DNA of 64,000 nt from Naegleria lovaniensis. Taxonomy: Eukaryota > Heterolobosea > Eutetramitea > Acrasida > Naegleriidae. Positions 21,519-33,270 of the stretch are shown here, piece by piece (the stretch's first letter is position 1; every line of letters begins with the position of its first letter). Location of the stretch: assembly GCF_003324165.1 (NCBI RefSeq), contig NW_025407863.1, forward strand, positions 118,585 through 182,584. The letters are read 5' to 3'. The notes beneath the pieces are model-generated. The model was not told the origin of the DNA. It made no database searches and worked only from the letters and a program-made list of their open reading frames with translations. The position numbers and the translations under genes are program-made.

Positions 21519-22747
21519 TTAGAAACCTTGTAAGTCCTTTAACCATTCCATATAAATAGAACAGTCTTCCAATATATCCACGTTATGTTGATGTATAAAT
21601 TCATCCAGAACTATTCCTTTTCTTAGATTTACAATGTAGGTTCTAGGGACAGAATTTTTTGGGTTGAAAATGTTTGAAAGAGACAGTTTTGCCTTGACAC
21701 TTTTAAATGGCACAGCTAGAAAGCCAATTTGCTTCTTTTTCATGTAGTCATACAAGCGACCCTCGTTTTGCTCGCCATCCACCATTATCATCTCAAAAGA
21801 ATCCAAGCCATATGTCTGTTTTGTTTCATAGTGAAAGTTAACAACTTTCTCAATGTATTCTTGCTGTTTTTGAAGTTTGACACCAACACACCATGACGGC
21901 GCAAAAACTAAACCAATGATTGGCTTATTTTGCAAAATCTCCAATGTGTCATATTCCTTTTTGTCTCGTGTAACGAGTGTTGGTGTTTTGAATAGCATTT
22001 TGATGTTATGTTCCGTCTGATCCTCTATGGTTCCTTCAATTTTTTTACTTTCTACACGATCTCCAAGGACAGTTCTCCATTCTTGGAACATGCTTAGTAC
22101 CGGACCTATCATGGTTTGAGAATTTGCATTTTGAAGACAATCTAGGGCCTCCAATTCTTCAAGACGAGGGCCTCTACATGATACAATGTGTTCCTTAGCA
22201 TTAGCTTTCCAGCAATGTAACAATATCAATGACGGCTCGTCTTCATCCTTATCCTCAAACCCAATATTCTTTAAAATATCGATCAATAGCTTAACATTCG
22301 GACCCGAAGAAAGTACTTGATAGAATGGGCTCTTAGTTTCTTTGCATTGGAAAGGCTCTCGTAGAAGCTTCACGTAATCAGCTGGAACTTCAATAATGCT
22401 CAAAGCCCGACTAGAAAATTCTCGCCTGATAATAGCGTATGCTTCTTGCAATAAGCGGTAATATCGTTGATGAGCTGGTTTTTCGAAATCAATTCTATTC
22501 CACTGGAATTACAATGGAATGTATGATGAATGTACAATAGTTACCTCAAAATACCAATCATTCGAGTAAATTTTAATTCCTCTTCGCTCTCTTGCTCTTC
22601 CCGTCTCCTCAACAACAACCCATCAAATACATTTTTCAACGCAACCTGCGTTTGTAATACCACCGTTGGTTGAGTCCTCTTCCGAACCAGCTCTTCGTAG
22701 TCCACCTCAATCAAAGGTTTTTTATCATTGACCCACAGATCTCTCAT
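21519..22747 (-). CDS. Thioredoxin-fold (nucleoredoxin-like) protein with helical N-terminus
   Basis: Two exons: 22545-22747 (MRDLWVNDKKPLIEVDY...MIGIL) and 21519-22494, with the acceptor at GAATAG restoring frame as LRIDFEKPAHQRYYRLLQ. About 392 residues. The middle (about residues 85-160; LSSGPNVKLLIDILKNIGF) is a PUB-like helical segment. The C-terminal 150 residues resemble the nucleoredoxin/tryparedoxin thioredoxin fold (IIGLVFAPSWCVGVKLQKQ, then FEMIMVDGEQNEG). The active-site motif is WCVGV rather than WCxxC, so the resolving cysteine is missing and disulfide reductase activity is doubtful. The PUB assignment is tentative; the thioredoxin fold is more secure. Confidence 0.62.
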
Positions 22748-22806
22748 GTTGTTTTTGAATAATTTTTTATTCAAGTTTTGTATTTTCAATACCGAAGACT
22801 CTAACA

Positions 22807-23187
22807 CTACAGTACGGACGATGAGGAGTTAGTTTCCCAACCAAAATGCTTTTGTTCAAGTTCAAATGTTCTCTGTAGGTCCCATATTTTGAATGAGAAG
22901 CAAGATTCTTCAAACTTGCACTCGATCTTGACCTTGTTCGAATTTATGATGGTTTCCATGGATTTTACGAGAACGCCAGGCGATGAAACATCCTCTATTT
23001 TGTATTCAACATGGAAAATAATCTCTTTGGTGTCTTCATCTTCAATCTTGAGTTGGTGCTTCTTTCGAATGTCCAGCTCGTTTGAAATGGCAACGATATA
23101 ATGTTTATTACCTGTTACAAACTCCACGTTCACTGGCATTACTATTTGGTATCTGCTTTTCTTGTTGATCAATTGAATATGTGTCAT
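22807..23187 (-). CDS. Small hypothetical protein
   Basis: 126 residues from MTHIQLINKKSRYQIV, single exon, ending 59 nt before the start codon of the next gene on the same strand. The alternation of hydrophobic and charged residues suggests a beta-rich domain (VNVEFVTGNKHYIVAISNEL, IIFHVEYKIEDV). No family recognised. The leader upstream is A/T-rich. It could in principle be a 5' exon of the thioredoxin-fold gene, but the frames do not join and it has its own stop. Confidence 0.5.
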   Translation of the reverse strand: MTHIQLINKKSRYQIVMPVNVEFVTGNKHYIVAISNELDIRKKHQLKIEDEDTKEIIFHVEYKIEDVSSPGVLVKSMETIINSNKVKIECKFEESCFSFKIWDLQRTFELEQKHFGWETNSSSSVL

Positions 23188-23430
23188 TGGTATTTTCTTT
23201 TTTCTCTTGCGAATGACAGTCCCGTGAGTTGAAACCGTGACTTTTCAAGTAATTCGAATGCTGCTTGTTTACAAACCTAATTCGAATGATGGTTGGCGTT
23301 GGTAAAACCTGTTATTCTTCACAGTCGTTAGAAACTGAAGTTCTACGCTGTCATATCTGATACATAATCATTAAAGACAAGAGCAACAGTCGCAGCAACA
23401 GCCCACACAAGTTTAAATCTCTCAAGAAAA

Positions 23431-26400
23431 ATGCCAGTAAGTATTTCAGTCGTGGAACTTTTTGTGTTCACAATCATCGACAACACAACACAGTTAAACG
23501 AAATTCAAGAATCAGAATTACGAAGAGCGTTCATGCTCGCAGACACGGACGGTAATAATTCATTAGATGTCAATGAAGTGAAACATTTACTTGCTCAACT
23601 CAAACATCGTTCAACAAATATCTTCGTACAGCCTCCTTCGGATCAAGAAGTCTTTCAATTGATGAAATTACTTGATGAAAATGGAGATGGGCAAGTGGAA
23701 TGGGAAGAGTTTAAACATGCCATGGAGAAGTGGATGGATGAAGATAAATCAACATCGGGTGGACGTGGTAGTTCCATCTCTCATCAACGAAGTGGCAGCA
23801 GTGATGGGAGAGGAATGAATGACAACTCCGAGTTGAAAAAGAGAAAACAACGCGACTATTCTGTTGAGAGAGAACAAGTTCATGACAAGGTAGGTGCCTC
23901 CCACTTGGCAAAATTAATTTTGGAATGATTGAATATTCAACATCAAAATAATTCACTTGAATAATGATGATGGCATGAATCATCATGATTTGCATACAAC
24001 CACTCTCACGAATAACAGGTCCAAAAGTTTTTCTTGCAATTCCGAGTGAGAGATCCAGCAATGAATTCTCCAACATCACCACAAATGTCATCCTCATTAT
24101 ATAGACGAAAAGGTATACATGATCATCACTATCGAGATTCGTTGCATTCCTCAGGAACAGGAATCGGTTCCCAAGACGAACATTTAGTGAAAGCTCAATC
24201 AATTTCTCTCAATGGACTCAAATCTCAATTGTTGGAATTTCCAAAACTTCCTTTTATCATTGATTTGCATTCAAAAAACATTCAACATAGTAATGTTCTT
24301 GCTGAAGTTGCCATGTCAAAACAACAATTGGACGTTGCGTACAATCAAATCAAGAACGTTCTTGCTCAATGCATTGTGTTCTGTGATTTGTTCGTGATTC
24401 ACTACTCTACTCCATATGACAGGATTGAAATCAGTGACATGATTCTTGATACATACCAACATATTTTTGACGAATGCTTTAGCGTTTTTAACTTATTATT
24501 AGACATGTCTATTTACTACAAGCTATATGATATTCAACATCAAGTACTCTATATTTTAAATTGCATTTGTAACGGACCAAGAATTGCCAATCTCGATCAG
24601 AGTCACAAATACCATTTGCAAAACATGTATTTCAAAAAGTTGATTGCAGAGTATGATATTTTGAACAAGGTGTATAGTCATATTTTGAAGCAACCAATGA
24701 CTCCTATGGAAATTTCAAAGCAATCCATTTCTCTGATCGCTCGATTTGCAAGTTTCAACAAGGAATGCAGAGATAAGATTTACGAAATCAATGGCCTTCT
24801 TCCAGATCTTTTAAAGACATTGGGTGGAGTTCTTTCCAAATACAAAATTGGACTGTTGAAAATTATAACATTTTCTCTCGCCATTTTGATGGGAGATCTA
24901 ACCCATACGCAATCTAGTACTGTGAAACCCAATACTGAATCTACATTCATAGCTCTAAATTTACTTTCACAATTATTGTTCCATTGGCGTGTACAATTTG
25001 AAGATCAGGATACATTAGTTTATATTCTACATGCTCTTATAGGGGTTTTGGATGGTGTTCGACAAGATGACTTGTTTAAGAAGTTTGTAGATCTTCTGAA
25101 TGATAAGAACGAATACGTGGCTGAGAGTGTCCTTTCAATTGTGATTTCAAAGCTAATTCAAGACAAGTTTAATGTCTACGTTCTGGTGGAAAAGTGTCAA
25201 CTTCTTGAGACATTCAAAAAAGTTTTTACGACAACCAACAGCAACATGGTGAGATATTATGTCATGCTCTGCATTACTGATATTGTAAAGACTTATCCAT
25301 TTAGCATTATGAGACTGGAAAGTTTGAATTTAATCAGTGATCTTATTGCAGAATTGGAGAAGGATACTGAATTTAATGACAAGATTATTAGATGCTTGAG
25401 ACATATTTGCAAACACATGCCAATGACCATGCTTTTGAAGTACTTAGACGGATACAATTTCATTCATTCACTCATTAGATACTGTCTCAATCATTACTAT
25501 ACTCCAAAAGATGACGTATTAGAAAAGTTTTACAATAACAACAAAGCTTCAAGCTCAACAGGTGGTTCCACTTCCAATAGTTTAAATGCCTATAACTTTG
25601 AGCTTATTTATCATACCGTTCACTGCTTACTATCCATAATTCACAATCACAATGGTGAATTGTTGGCTAATATTGAAAATGGTAGCTCCTTGTATACGGC
25701 TGTTAACGCGAATCAAATTGCTATTTATCAGACTAAATGCTTATCGAAATTCACTTTCGAAGACATTACTGATATTGGCACTCTTTTGAAGGGAATTGTA
25801 CAGTCTCCTCTTCGAGAATCCATTAATAATTGGAAGTATTCTGACCAACAACAACGTTCTTTGGAAGAATATGTAAGAGTTTTGCTAGTTTACATCAAGA
25901 CGATTTGTGACAAGATCAGTGGTAACGTGTTTTTGAGAGAAATATCGCAAAAGGTTCAAATACTTATTGAACAAATTTTACAGCAATCCTATGCCCAAGT
26001 TGAACTACAAACAAATCCAATACTTGAAGCATACAAGACTTTGGTAAGTTGTTTGTACAATTCTTTTGAAAAGCAAGTGTTAACATGATTTTTCATATGA
26101 TCAACAGTATTCCAAACAAAAGGAAAGGGTCTTACAACTCACCCGTGTCTTGAACTCCATGATTACACATGACCAATCCAAAGTAACGGATGACTTGTAT
26201 TACAAAACTCTAACCATTTCATCCAAATCACTCGTTGACTTGGAAAACGAAGAAAAAGAGCTGAAATATAGAACATTCCAGCAGTTATTGGCAACCTGTA
26301 ATAACCTTAATGCTCAAATGTCAGACGAAATGTTGGAAAAGTTATTAGAATATTTTACCAGCATTTGTGACAAGAATACAGGATTACTCTCAAAAGAACA

Positions 26401-26827
26401 GTTTGTCGAAGGAATGATGACCATTTTAAATATTAGGGATCGATTATTAATTGAAAACAACTATCAGCTATTTGACATTGATAACTCTGGTAAAATTGAT
26501 TTTAGAGAATTTGTGGTCGGAATTGTTGTTGTAAATAATGAAATTTCAAAGAATGCAGCTGCAACACTTACAGATAGAGAGAAAGTTATGCTGCACCAAT
26601 TATTTTCTGTGTACGATTTAAATCATGATAATATGATTACATTTGAAGAATTATTACAAATGCGACGAAGTGCAGCCATGGAAGGTATGAACAAAGCAAT
26701 CCTTACCGAAGAAGAATTAATTCAAGACACAAAGACTGTTTTTGACAAGGTTGACACTGATCATAATGGTATTATTGATTTTAATGAGTTTGTACATGCT
26801 GTCAAGAGCGGTATTTTGAGTTTGTAA
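23431..26827 (+). CDS. EF-hand / ARM-like / EF-hand protein
   Basis: Three exons joined in phase 0 (23431-23889, 24019-26043, 26108-26827), 1,067 residues. The N-terminal EF-hand pair has loops DTDGNNSLDVNE and DENGDGQVEWEE with all chelating positions. A Ser-rich basic linker follows. The central 650 residues are an all-helical ARM/HEAT-like array (for example SISLIARFASFNKECRD, SVLSIVISKLIQDKF). The C-terminus has three more EF loops: DIDNSGKIDFRE, DLNHDNMITFEE and DTDHNGIIDFNE. A GTAAGT right after ATG CCA and a CAG before LNEIQESEL suggest a possible optional 5' intron that keeps frame. A calcium-responsive scaffold role is inferred; I know of no named family with this order. Confidence 0.78.
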
Positions 26828-26944
26828 ACACCGGTGTTGCTTGCACAAACATTGTCCTCCCTTTTTTATCCAAACTGCAATCTCATTTCACACGTATGTT
26901 GAATAATTGAATCTACTTCCAGCAAGCTTGGAGTTCCACAAAAA

Positions 26945-29124
26945 ATGTCAAATCAACCACAAGTGGCACCCTATGGTTCTTGGGAGTCTCCAATCTCTTC
27001 TGATTTTATTGTGAGTTCTGGTATTGGATTTTCCGATCCATTGGCCCATCCCACAGATCCCAATGTATTGTTATGGACAGAGTCTAGACCACAAGAAAGT
27101 GGCCGTTGTGCTCTTGTTTATTGTAATCTTGATCCACAACAAGCAGGCCAGTGCGAGAGCAAAGATGTACTGCCTCCCCATGACAGTCCATTGGGATTCT
27201 TCTCTGCTCGTACTCGTGTACATGAATACGGAGGTGCTGCTTCCTTGATCAACTCCAAATCTCAAGTCTTTTTCACCAACTTTAAAGATCAATCATTGAT
27301 GAAGACATGTCTTGGTTCGATCAGCCTTCATGAACCAAACGTTCCACAGAAAGTGATTCCGTGTAAACCCAATACCAGACATGCCGATGGAGTCTATGAT
27401 GAAAAACGTTCTCGTCTCGTGTTGGTTCGTGAGGATCATTCCGACGACTCTGTCGCTCTTCGTGAACCACAAAATTTGATTGTTTCCTTGTTGGATGTTT
27501 CCTCTTCTTCGGGTGTGGTGAGTAGTGGTGATGATGATCATGCTGAAATTATTCTTGCTCAAGGAATGGATTTCTATGCCTTTCCACGTTTATCCCAAGA
27601 TGGTTCACATTTGTGTTACCTTGCTTGGAATCATCCAAACATGCAATGGGATAATAGCAGTGTCTTTGTGGTGGCATTGGATGAAGCAGGAAAACCAATT
27701 GAAACCACACGAAAACGAATTACTCAAGAAAATAATGAAAGTTGTTCACAACCATGTTTTTCTCCTGATGGAAAATATATATATTTCATTAGTGATTATC
27801 CAACAACATATTGGACATTACAAAGATATCACTTGGAAAGTGGAAGAGTTGAGAATTTAATGTCACACACTTCAAAGGTTGAAATTGGAGGTCCACTTTG
27901 GACATTTGGTACAGTTCGTATGTGATCATTGACAACTCTCACTGGGTTTGTGCCTTTGATGGTAAACTCTTTGTCGTGAAGAATAATCATTGGCAAAGTG
28001 TGAGTACCAACTATACAGGTTTTCGATCATTGAAATTATCTGCGGATCACAAAAAAGTATTTTTCATTGGTTTTTCTCCATCCTTACCAACAGCCATGTG
28101 TTATTTGGATATGGAGGGAATGAAAGTTCATGTGATTAAGGAATCTTCCAAACTTGAAATTTCACATGACTTCTTGTCCATTCCTGAGCGAATTGAATTT
28201 CCAACTACAGGCAATAGAACTGCCTTTGCTTACTTTTATCCTCCAAAGAATGGTCGTTTCATGGCTCCAGAAAACGAAAAGCCTCCATGTATTGTGTTCA
28301 TTCATGGTGGACCTACATCGAGTGTTCTTCTTGCTCTCAATTTCAAGATTCAATATTTCACTAGTCGTGGCTTTGGTGTGTTGGATGTTGACTACTCGGG
28401 TAGCACAGGTTATGGTCGTGAATATCGATTTAGACTTCACAACAATTGGGGAATTGCAGACATTGAGGATGCATGTGCGAGTGTTGAGTATTTAGTGAAA
28501 AAGGGTCTAGCAGATGCCAATAAGCTTTGTATCAGTGGTGGAAGTGCTGGAGGGTACACAGTGCTCGCCTGTCTCACACAGAAACAAGTGTTCAAAGCAG
28601 GAGCATCGCATTATGGAGTTGCTGATTTGGAAGCATTGGCAAAAGAAACTCATAAATTTGAAGCAAGATATTTAGACAATTTGATTGGAGAGTATCCAAA
28701 GAAGAAACATCTGTATATTGAGAGGTCTCCAATCACTCATGTCGATCGTTTGAAAGTTCCTCTTGCCATTTTCCAAGGTAAGTGTCAAAAGATTAGATTT
28801 CAAAAGATAGTCCTATCCTTGTTTCATCTCTTATGTTTATTATTTTGCGTTTTTAACCTATACTTGATTATTTGAACATCAGGTGATGAGGATAAAATTG
28901 TTCCACCCAATCAAAGTGAAATGATGTACAAGGCTGTCAAGGAAAAAGGAATTCCTGTCAGTTACACATTATTCGAAGGTGAGCAACACGGATTCAGAAA
29001 AGCAGAGAATATTAAGAAAGCCATTGATGGAGAGTTTTACTTTTACAGCAAAGTCTTCTCATTCCCACTTGCCTCAAGCCATCCACAAGCTCCGATAACC
29101 ATTGAAAATTTAAATGACCTCTAA
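26945..29124 (+). CDS. S9C-family prolyl-oligopeptidase-like peptidase
   Basis: Acylaminoacyl/dipeptidyl-type serine peptidase with an N-terminal beta-propeller (about residues 1-430; [24 protein letters not shown]) and a C-terminal alpha/beta-hydrolase. Catalytic Ser is in [15 protein letters not shown], Asp in GDEDKIVPP and His in [18 protein letters not shown] forms the oxyanion region. The last intron (28778-28882) joins LAIFQ to GDEDK. At 27911-27914 the frame breaks. One added base would give [16 protein letters not shown] and make the coding length divisible by three (about 691 residues), so a consensus error is likely. No signal peptide, so probably cytosolic. The substrate is unknown. 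Confidence 0.87.
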
Positions 29125-29509
29125 GGTTTTGTTTTTGGCTGTATTTTTTATATGTAAGCTCAAATAACATCATAGTAAAAAGAGAATCTTTCAGTGCTTC
29201 AGATCGTAGCATGAGGTCATCACTTTTGACGTTTGCGCGTGAAGCTTGTTATGTGTTCACCATTATCGTGACAAATAAGATTGAACTCTATACAACATTT
29301 TAGGAACTGAATTTCTTTGGTTTCTTTATACTTACATGACAATTCTTATTAGCTTCCCTCATCGTCTTTTCCATGACAGAGATATGATCGATGCACACAA
29401 TCGTCATCTCTCCACGTGAACCTTTTCACCTCTGTACATTATACTTTAAAAAAGGATTTGTCTGTCAGAAGTATTTCGATGGATGTTATTGTGAGAGTGT
29501 TTAATCAAA

Positions 29510-30316
29510 CTAATTGTCTGTATTTTCCTTTGGAATGAACACAAGTGCTGTCTGTTTTTGTTTCTTTCTCTTTAAAACGCTCAAAAATAGAATTCCTTTA
29601 TCCAACGGAGCTTCTTTTACCAGTTTAGTGCCATGTGGTAATTGAATTTCTGTACGTGTGTATCCACCATATCTGAAACCTTCTTGAACTGGCCTCATCC
29701 CATCGTGTGGGGTTTTGACTTGTGTAGTCTGGACAGTTAATTTACCTGAAGAAAATTCCACCAAAATCTTGTCAGCAGGAACTCCAGGCATGTTCACCTC
29801 AACAAGATACTTGTCAGAGTTGTCAAATATCGAGTACTTGAGTTTAAGTGGGGCTAATGATGAAGCCACTGAATCATCATTTTCGGATAGATCGCTCTCA
29901 GATACATCCAACATCGCCTCTTCCAACATTTTCACAAGGATGACATTTCTGTATAACTGTTCCTTCTTGATAGTGGTTACGTTGGACATTATCTCATCCG
30001 ACGAAAGTACATCATATTTCTTTTTCCATTCTTGGTCTACCATAATTTCAAACTTGGTACACTGCTTTCTTCCCAAAAATTTGAGGGACTGGACGTTGTA
30101 TTCAAAAGAGGGCGATATTTCCATTAGCTCATGGGCCAAAGCTCCCAAACACTCTATAATCACCGCTTTTTTAGTTGCTTCCATTCTCACTACACAACAG
30201 TCGTGAGCAATGCGTCTTATGTTTCCGGTTACACCAAAAGCGTCAGCGAAGGCTTTAACTTTTGTCTTCCCAGAGATTCCTCTCTCTAGGAGGATGTGAA
30301 GTTGTATTGCAGGCAT
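29510..30316 (-). CDS. Hsp20/alpha-crystallin-domain protein with acylphosphatase-like N-terminus
   Basis: 268 residues from MPAIQLHILLERG (30316; an in-frame ATG also lies at 30331). The C-terminal third is an alpha-crystallin domain: YLVEVNMPGVPADKILVEF, GKLTVQTTQ, and the closing strand TRTEIQLPHGTKLVKEAP. The first 90 residues resemble an acylphosphatase or ferredoxin-like fold (KVKAFADAFGVTGNIRRI, then a strand-helix VIIECLGALAHELMEISP), without the catalytic Arg/Asn pattern I would expect. Between them is an acidic Ser-rich linker (SESDLSENDDS). The crystallin call is secure as a fold. The N-terminal call is a weak guess. A co-chaperone role is possible. Confidence 0.6.
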   Translation of the reverse strand: MPAIQLHILLERGISGKTKVKAFADAFGVTGNIRRIAHDCCVVRMEATKKAVIIECLGALAHELMEISPSFEYNVQSLKFLGRKQCTKFEIMVDQEWKKKYDVLSSDEIMSNVTTIKKEQLYRNVILVKMLEEAMLDVSESDLSENDDSVASSLAPLKLKYSIFDNSDKYLVEVNMPGVPADKILVEFSSGKLTVQTTQVKTPHDGMRPVQEGFRYGGYTRTEIQLPHGTKLVKEAPLDKGILFLSVLKRKKQKQTALVFIPKENTDN

Positions 30317-31029
30317 ATTTTTTATCCTCAAGTTGCCAAGTCTAAGGCAACAAATGGTGGAGGGTTCAATTCCGGTCTCCTATCGAAAAAAAATTTGATA
30401 TTTATTAGACTTTGCACCAGCGGCACGGAGCAGTCTCAAGGATCAACGTCGTACGAACAGAAGCCACCTTAATTCCACAATTCGGAATATCCTCAGCAGT
30501 AACTTTTCTCTCACCACGGCGGGAATTTTTTACACAACAATTTAAGGACACCAAATGTGAGGTTGAGTCAAGTTCAACAGGAGGATATAGACTTTGGCAC
30601 CTTAAAATTTAGTGCACGAATTCCCATTTCATGGAATTCAGACACTAGGAGCCATAAAACTTGATCAGATTGTATGGCTTCATGAATGATGATCAATTTC
30701 CATTGAATTTGCTCGGAACATCCTTCTTATGCTTGAATGAGATGTTGGAGAGTTGAGTGGACAGAAAAAAGTTGTCGAATAATAAAGGGGTTTTGTTTTG
30801 GATTGAAAAAAGAGCGACTGGATCCGGTGCCACTATGTGGGCTCTGGCGGCTTTGTCTAGGGATTTAAATTATTTATGATCAGAAAATTTAAAATCACAA
30901 TCTTGTCTAAGATCAGCCTTGAAAATTAGATCTTGAATAAAGGATTTCAATGACTCGCATGAAATTTTGTTTCTGGTCAATCAAAAGAACTACCAAACTA
31001 ACAGCCATGAAAAAATCAAATCCAACTAG
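30317..31029. other. Intergenic stretch with a tRNA-like fragment; otherwise unassigned
   Basis: Contains a 6-bp hairpin and a TPsiC-like box (see the separate entry). An open frame at 30412-30612 on the plus strand (HGAVSRINVVRTEATL...) has no good start, family or continuation. The rest (30620-31029) is AT-rich without visible genes. Confidence 0.45.
30332..30380 (+). other. Degenerate tRNA-like fragment
   Basis: GTTGCC AAGTCTAA GGCAAC (30332-30351) is a perfect hairpin resembling a Ser/Leu-type D-arm. Thirty-one nt downstream of the hairpin start is GGTTCAATTCC (30363-30373), close to the B-box consensus GGTTCRANTCC. The two lie too close for a whole tRNA and no acceptor stem closes well. 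It may be a tRNA pseudogene with the anticodon arm lost, or chance. Confidence 0.25.
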
Positions 31030-31427
31030 TTAGAATCCCAACTGGATTCGATGTACATGTTCCTCAATAAATTTTTTTCTTAAAGAAACATTGATAATCA
31101 TCTCCGTTCCATCAATGTAATCATGAAAATAGTCTCCAATTTTCAATCGATGGGTTGGGTAATCACAGAATCCTGAGTAGGTAGATTCAATTCCTCCAGT
31201 ACTTGTGACGCCAGTGCAAGCTGTTTCGAAATCTTCTTCACTTCTCCAAATTTTTCCAATTCGATAAAATCTTTGAATTTCAGAAATTGAAAGTGAGGAA
31301 TTTCACAATTAGTTTGACCAATATTCAAGTTTTGATCATTTCCTCTCCAATTGAAAAATAAATTTAACATAATCTGTCCTCTAGTATAATTTCTGATAGA
31401 AATAGGCGCGTCACGTACTACATGCAT
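31030..31427 (-). CDS. Hypothetical protein, possibly split by a one-base error
   Basis: Codes for a charged helical protein starting near MHVVRDAPISIRNYTRG (31427). The start is uncertain because the frame opens close to the assembly gap. The first frame ends at ITQPID (about 31143). Adding one base in the CCC run at about 31153-31155 would continue it as QPHRLKIGDYFHDYIDG and on to a stop at 31030, with coding-like composition throughout. No family recognised. Confidence 0.4.
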
Positions 31428-31448
31428 GCAAAAATGTGACAATAAACA

Positions 31449-33114
31449 TGCGAGTATTAAATCAACATATTGCTATNNNNNNNNNNGCTCGATAAGACAA
31501 GCGTGGAACCTCGTCAGAATAATTATGATGATGACATGATAGACTGGCTTCGTTATCATCATGAATTGCGGAGTAACAAATTCATTTCAACAAGAAGACA
31601 CGGAGAGGATCTTTACGAATTTCTGACACAAACAAATATCGAAAAAAGAGCAGTGGATTTGACACAAATTCCGAATCAAATTGATTATATTTCAATTGTA
31701 ATTATTATGGGATCGGTGTTTGTGGTGCTGTTTTTATTGATTTTGGTGACGTGTGTTATTTTAAGAAACTCAAAAAGTACGTGATGATGACATCTAAATT
31801 TCTGTCACAACTTGTTTTTATGTTTTACTCCGCCATGGATCCTTTTTTCAATGTGTAATGAATATTCATGAAATTAATGAATGACCGAAATCATTTCTCG
31901 GTCATCAATGATTGAATGACGACCTAAATTTATCAACAACATTTATAGGAAAATACAGATTCTATCAATTTCAAAAACGAGAAAAAACACATCGAGATTT
32001 TGATAAGGAATTTTTCAAGCCAAGTGCCACCCGAAAATCCGTCTCTACATCCATTCAAGGTTATTCCATTCAATCCAAAGAAATCTCCATGGAATGGAAG
32101 CCACCGGTTTTCGCTCTCAAGCCATTACCTCATTTTCCACATTTATTCGTAGCCAACAGCTCAGATCCAAAATATGAAGGTTTTGTTTTTTATTACAAAG
32201 CTCATGAATCATTGGTGAGCTCCATTTCAAATGATGTGGCTGCCATGTTCAACAGAACAGCTGGGCATCAATCTCTGGAACTTGCAGCAAGTGAACGAAG
32301 AATGGAATATTCCAAAATTAATGCTACATCGAGCCATTTCAATGAAATGTCAGAGGATTTTAAATCAGCACAATCTTCACTTCCAGGACAAACAGCCGCA
32401 TACATGTCACAACCTGTTGGAGTTTCCTTAATGAGCCATTCAACATCGTTTGCAAGTGGTGCCACTGCTGTACAAACGCCACCTGTCACATTACCTCATA
32501 CTCGAAGTAATTTAAATTCTTCTACAAATTCAACATCAACAGTCATTCATCATCATCAACCCGTTATGACATCACAACCCCTTCCCAACATTCCTTCAGA
32601 CTCTTCCAAAAACATCATGTCACTTCACATGGACGAAATGTACAGAATTATTCAACGAAATTATTTCTCATTTCGTGAATTTGTTTTATATTCACCCCTC
32701 TTAATTGAGAGATCCATTACTTGTCGCGATCCAGAATTGTTTTTCCCAGCCAATTTAACTCTACGACAATACATTACCAATATTGTGCTTGTAAAATTTA
32801 AACACATGGCCAATAATCCAGAATTGAATGATGTCTGGATGGAATATATTGAAACTTTTGAGAGGTGTAAATATTCTGAGAATGCTGGTGGTGTTTCAAA
32901 AAAGAAGCAACCACAAGTTCAAACAAGTGGCACAGGCACACCCAAACCTCAAGGTACTGCTCAATCATCAACGCAAAAGGCATCATCTACAAGTCAACAA
33001 CAACCACTCCAAAATTCACACAGCAAGGGTCTCACTGAGGAAGAATTTACCATTTTTCTTGGACATTTGTGGATGCTTTTGAATTTGAAATATTACTCTA
33101 GTTCAAATAAATAG
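31449..33114 (+). CDS. Single-pass membrane protein interrupted by the assembly gap
   Basis: A possible start (MRVLNQHIA) lies at 31449 just before ten Ns; coding resumes after the gap as LDKTSVEPRQNNYDDD. One transmembrane helix is clear (YISIVIIMGSVFVVLFLLIL, about 31687-31757). A 172-nt intron (31777-31948) leads to a 388-codon exon starting KYRFYQFQKREKTHRDF. The cytosolic-side part has a Ser/Thr/Gln-rich middle and a helical segment, MYRIIQRNYFSFREFVLY, with a distant feel of a regulator of G-protein signalling domain (YITNIVLVKFKHM...WMEYIETFERC). That resemblance is weak. The amount of 5' sequence missing cannot be judged from the N run. Confidence 0.6.
31477..31486. other. Assembly gap (10 N)
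   Basis: Ten Ns, a typical placeholder for a gap of unknown length. It interrupts the 5' part of the membrane-protein gene. Confidence 0.99.
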
Positions 33115-33270
33115 CCTCAGCAGTTATGTGATAAAACCAACATTCATTTACAAGTAAATACCCCAAACACACCAACCAGCAAACATTTGGAGGAACACAT
33201 ATTCATCATCCTTGCTGTCAAAGATTTCTTTCCAATTATTGACACCAAAAGCAAAAAATAAGAGCACAAG

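Noticed and set aside
30412-30612. Open frame HGAVSRINVV... on the plus strand
   Set aside because: No reliable start, no family and no continuation in any frame.
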